Shown here piece by piece: positions 62,061-64,000 of a stretch of 64,000 nt of DNA. Numbering within the stretch: position 1 is the first letter of the stretch; every line of letters begins with the position of its first letter. The position numbers were made by a program, and so were the translations under genes. The stretch lies in NCBI GenBank assembly GCA_028291985.1, contig JAQGNE010000070.1, positions 124,001-188,000 of the forward strand. The letters run 5' to 3'. The DNA comes from Polaromonas sp. (GTDB lineage: Bacteria > Pseudomonadota > Gammaproteobacteria > Burkholderiales > Burkholderiaceae_C). The notes beneath the pieces were generated by a model. It saw only the letters and a program-made list of their open reading frames with translations. It was not told the origin of the DNA and made no database searches.

Positions 62061-63908
62061 ATGTACGCCCCCTTTTTCGGCCTGAGCCAGGAACCGTTTT
62101 CGATAGCGCCAGACCCGCGTTACCTGTTTATGAGCGACCGGCATCGCGAAGCGCTGGCGCACCTGCTCTATGGGCTTCGCGGTGGCGGCGGCTTTGTGCT
62201 GCTCAGCGGTGAAGTCGGCACCGGCAAGACGACGGTTTGCCGCTGTTTTCTGGAGCAGGTGCCGCCCAACTGCAATGTGGCTTATATCTTCAACCCCAAG
62301 CTGTCCTCGCGCGAACTGCTGCGCACGATTTGCGACGAGTTTCATATCGAGTTGCCGGCATCGGCTGCCAGCGCCAAAGACTTCATCGACCCGCTGAACC
62401 AGTTTCTGTTGCGCGAGCATGCCGCCGGAAAAAGCAATGTGCTGGTTATTGACGAGGCGCAGAACCTGTCTGCCAGCGTGCTGGAGCAGCTGCGCTTGCT
62501 GACCAATCTTGAAACCAATGAGCGCAAGCTGCTGCAGATTGTGCTGATCGGCCAGCCCGAGCTGCGCCAGATGCTGGCGCTGCCGCAACTGGAGCAACTG
62601 GCGCAGCGCGTGACTGCACGTTTTCACCTGGACGCGCTGTCGCTGCCGGAAACCGCGCACTATATTGCGCACCGGCTGGCAGTTGCCGGCTTGAAAGGCG
62701 CTTCGCCGTTCGACAGCAAGGCGGTGGCGCGGGTACACAAGCTGTCGCGAGGCGTGCCGCGCCGCATCAACCTGCTCTGCGACCGTGCCATGCTGGGCGC
62801 TTATGCAGCGTCCACCGCGCACATAAGTCGACGCATCGTGGACAAGGCCGCGCTAGAGGTTTTTGGGCCCGTCATCAAAACCGCTTTCGGCTCTGCAGGC
62901 ACCGTGAGCGGCATCGAGCCGCGTCCGGCCCGCGTCTTTGCCCGCCTGCAAGCGAAATTGGCCGGGAAGACCGAGCCAAGGGGACAGGCCGCCACGGGCT
63001 CGGCGGGCGCAAGATGGGCGGTTGCAGTCACGGGGTTGCTGGTGGTGTCGGCGCTGGTGTGGCTGGTGCAAACACAGGCGGGCAAAAGCGAAAAAGACAC
63101 GTCAGCAGCGGACAAAAGCACGCCTGCGGCCGGCGCGGCAGTCGACGCGGGCCCTGCGACAGCGGCCTCGTCGTCATCGGCCCGCACGGCAGCTGCACCG
63201 TCGGCAGACCCGGCTCCTGCAGCTGTGGCCGGGCCGGCAGTGTCTGCGGTACCTGCCCTGTCCGCTGATGTGCTGGCCGCGCTTGCCCGTGCGCCTGCCG
63301 ACAAGAATTCCGCCTGGCAGACCGTCGGTGAGGCATGGGGCCTGACGCTGGTCAGGGACGAGCCCTGTGAAGCAGCACGCCAGCAGCGGGTCTATTGCTT
63401 TTCCGCGGACAACATGCCGATGTCCCTGATACGCGAGCTGGACCGGCCCGGCATCATTACCCTGGCAACCAAAGGCCAGCCCGGCGGTTTTGCCGTGCTG
63501 ACAGGCCTTGCCGGTCAGCAGGCGGTGCTCCGGATCGGCAGCGAAACCCATACCGTATCGCTCGGGACGCTGGCCGACCTGTGGCAGGGAGACTTTTCGA
63601 CCCTGCGACGCGCGCCTGAAGACATGGTTGACCACTCTGTCAATGCGTCCGGGCGCCCATCGCCAGCCTGGCTCGCCGCCCGCCTCGAAAAAATCCCGGG
63701 CACGCCGCCTGTGAAACCATTGCCGGGGGACATGAGCAGCCAGCAGCCCCTTCAGTCAGCGCTTCGTCATCGAATCAACAGCTTTCAAATGGCCCACGGC
63801 CTGGCTGCCGATGGCGTGGCAGGCCCGCTGACCCTAATGCAGCTCAACCGCGCCACTGGTGTGGCTGAGCCCCGCCTGAGCTCACCTCCGGGTCGGGTGA
63901 ATCCTTGA
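62061..63908 (+). CDS. gspA: ExeA/GspA-type AAA ATPase with peptidoglycan-binding domain
   Basis: Works with GspB to place the type II secretion secretin in the envelope. 615 residues from the ATG at 62061 (MYAPFFGLSQEPFSIAPDPR). Walker A LLSGEVGTGKTTVCR (about 46-60), Walker B NVLVIDEAQNLS, then LSRGVPRRINLLCDRA. One transmembrane helix lies near 318-338 (WAVAVTGLLVVSALVWLVQ), followed by an Ala/Pro-rich linker and a C-terminal peptidoglycan-binding domain (INSFQMAHGLAADGVAGPLT). gspB begins 21 bases after its stop. Confidence 0.92.
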   Translation: MYAPFFGLSQEPFSIAPDPRYLFMSDRHREALAHLLYGLRGGGGFVLLSGEVGTGKTTVCRCFLEQVPPNCNVAYIFNPKLSSRELLRTICDEFHIELPASAASAKDFIDPLNQFLLREHAAGKSNVLVIDEAQNLSASVLEQLRLLTNLETNERKLLQIVLIGQPELRQMLALPQLEQLAQRVTARFHLDALSLPETAHYIAHRLAVAGLKGASPFDSKAVARVHKLSRGVPRRINLLCDRAMLGAYAASTAHISRRIVDKAALEVFGPVIKTAFGSAGTVSGIEPRPARVFARLQAKLAGKTEPRGQAATGSAGARWAVAVTGLLVVSALVWLVQTQAGKSEKDTSAADKSTPAAGAAVDAGPATAASSSSARTAAAPSADPAPAAVAGPAVSAVPALSADVLAALARAPADKNSAWQTVGEAWGLTLVRDEPCEAARQQRVYCFSADNMPMSLIRELDRPGIITLATKGQPGGFAVLTGLAGQQAVLRIGSETHTVSLGTLADLWQGDFSTLRRAPEDMVDHSVNASGRPSPAWLAARLEKIPGTPPVKPLPGDMSSQQPLQSALRHRINSFQMAHGLAADGVAGPLTLMQLNRATGVAEPRLSSPPGRVNP

Positions 63909-63929
63909 TCGACATCGCCCGCCATCCCC

Positions 63930-64000
63930 ATGTCCTACATTCTTGACGCCCTCAAAAAAGCAGATGCCGAGCGTGAGCGCGGACATGTGCCCGGCCTGCA
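63930..64000 (+). CDS. gspB: General secretion pathway protein GspB (5' end only)
   Basis: The first 23 codons of a gene that runs off the right edge: MSYILDALKKADAERERG then HVPGL. This opening is the hallmark of GspB/ExeB proteins in Burkholderiales, inner-membrane partners of ExeA. It follows the exeA-like gene at once on the same strand, as expected for the ExeAB pair. Confidence 0.88.
   Translation, partial: MSYILDALKKADAERERGHVPGL

Overview
The window looks like chromosome of a betaproteobacterium of the order Burkholderiales, most likely family Comamonadaceae (Polaromonas/Rhodoferax/Variovorax type). This rests on the look of the housekeeping proteins, the high G+C, a Bug-type solute receptor, and gene orders such as trxA-rho-rpmE2, pstSCAB-phoU-phoBR-ppx-sixA-ppk and yhbY/rlmE-ftsH-folP-glmM. 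The genus is inference. I see no phage, IS element, CRISPR array, rRNA or tRNA.

Layout. 1-4.4 kb: start of dnaX (runs off the left edge), the 4.5S SRP RNA (ffs), a SRAP/YedK DNA-protein crosslink repair gene, two small hypothetical genes, and two decayed sensor/response-regulator remnants. 4.4-12 kb: a flavoprotein and an addBA-type helicase-nuclease pair. 12-14.5 kb: trxA, rho, rpmE2. 14.5-17.8 kb: a membrane glycosyltransferase-like protein coupled to a MATE transporter. 17.8-30.1 kb: a phosphate/polyphosphate island: pstSCAB-phoU-phoB-phoR on the minus strand, a broken fasciclin/solute-binding chimera, ppx, sixA and ppk1, with strong Pho boxes before pstS, the broken gene and ppk1. 30.5-33.9 kb: a lone arsB, an MFS transporter and a GNAT acetyltransferase. 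34.1-37.3 kb: a three-gene operon of a CysO/MoaD-like sulfur carrier, a ThiF-rhodanese activating enzyme and an unusual long epimerase-like protein. 37.3-46 kb: glmM, folP, ftsH, rlmE, yhbY, prlC and a DUF4124-glutaredoxin. 46-50.1 kb: the L-threonate operon ltnD-otnK-otnC-otnI. 50.2-54.3 kb: rpiA, pyrD, a Bug-type receptor and a dihydroxyphthalate decarboxylase-like protein. 54.4-64 kb: a hybrid histidine kinase, trehalase plus SDR dehydrogenase, YgiQ radical SAM protein, ExeA/GspA ATPase and the start of gspB.

How the genes work together. PhoR/PhoB sense phosphate starvation and, through Pho boxes, should switch on the Pst importer and ppk1; Ppx and Ppk1 run polyphosphate turnover. The ltnD/otn genes take L-threonate to a C3 phosphate. 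Trehalase plus a glucose-dehydrogenase-like SDR form a small trehalose-use unit. The ftsH cluster keeps its widespread gene order.

The strongest unexplained signals are (1) a dispersed element of fixed architecture (17-nt stem-loop core, 20-nt linker, 12-nt box) present in eleven copies, three of them inside coding sequences and one supplying a stop codon, and (2) the sulfur-carrier/E1/epimerase operon at 34.1-37.3 kb, which lacks the usual cysteine synthase or molybdopterin partners.
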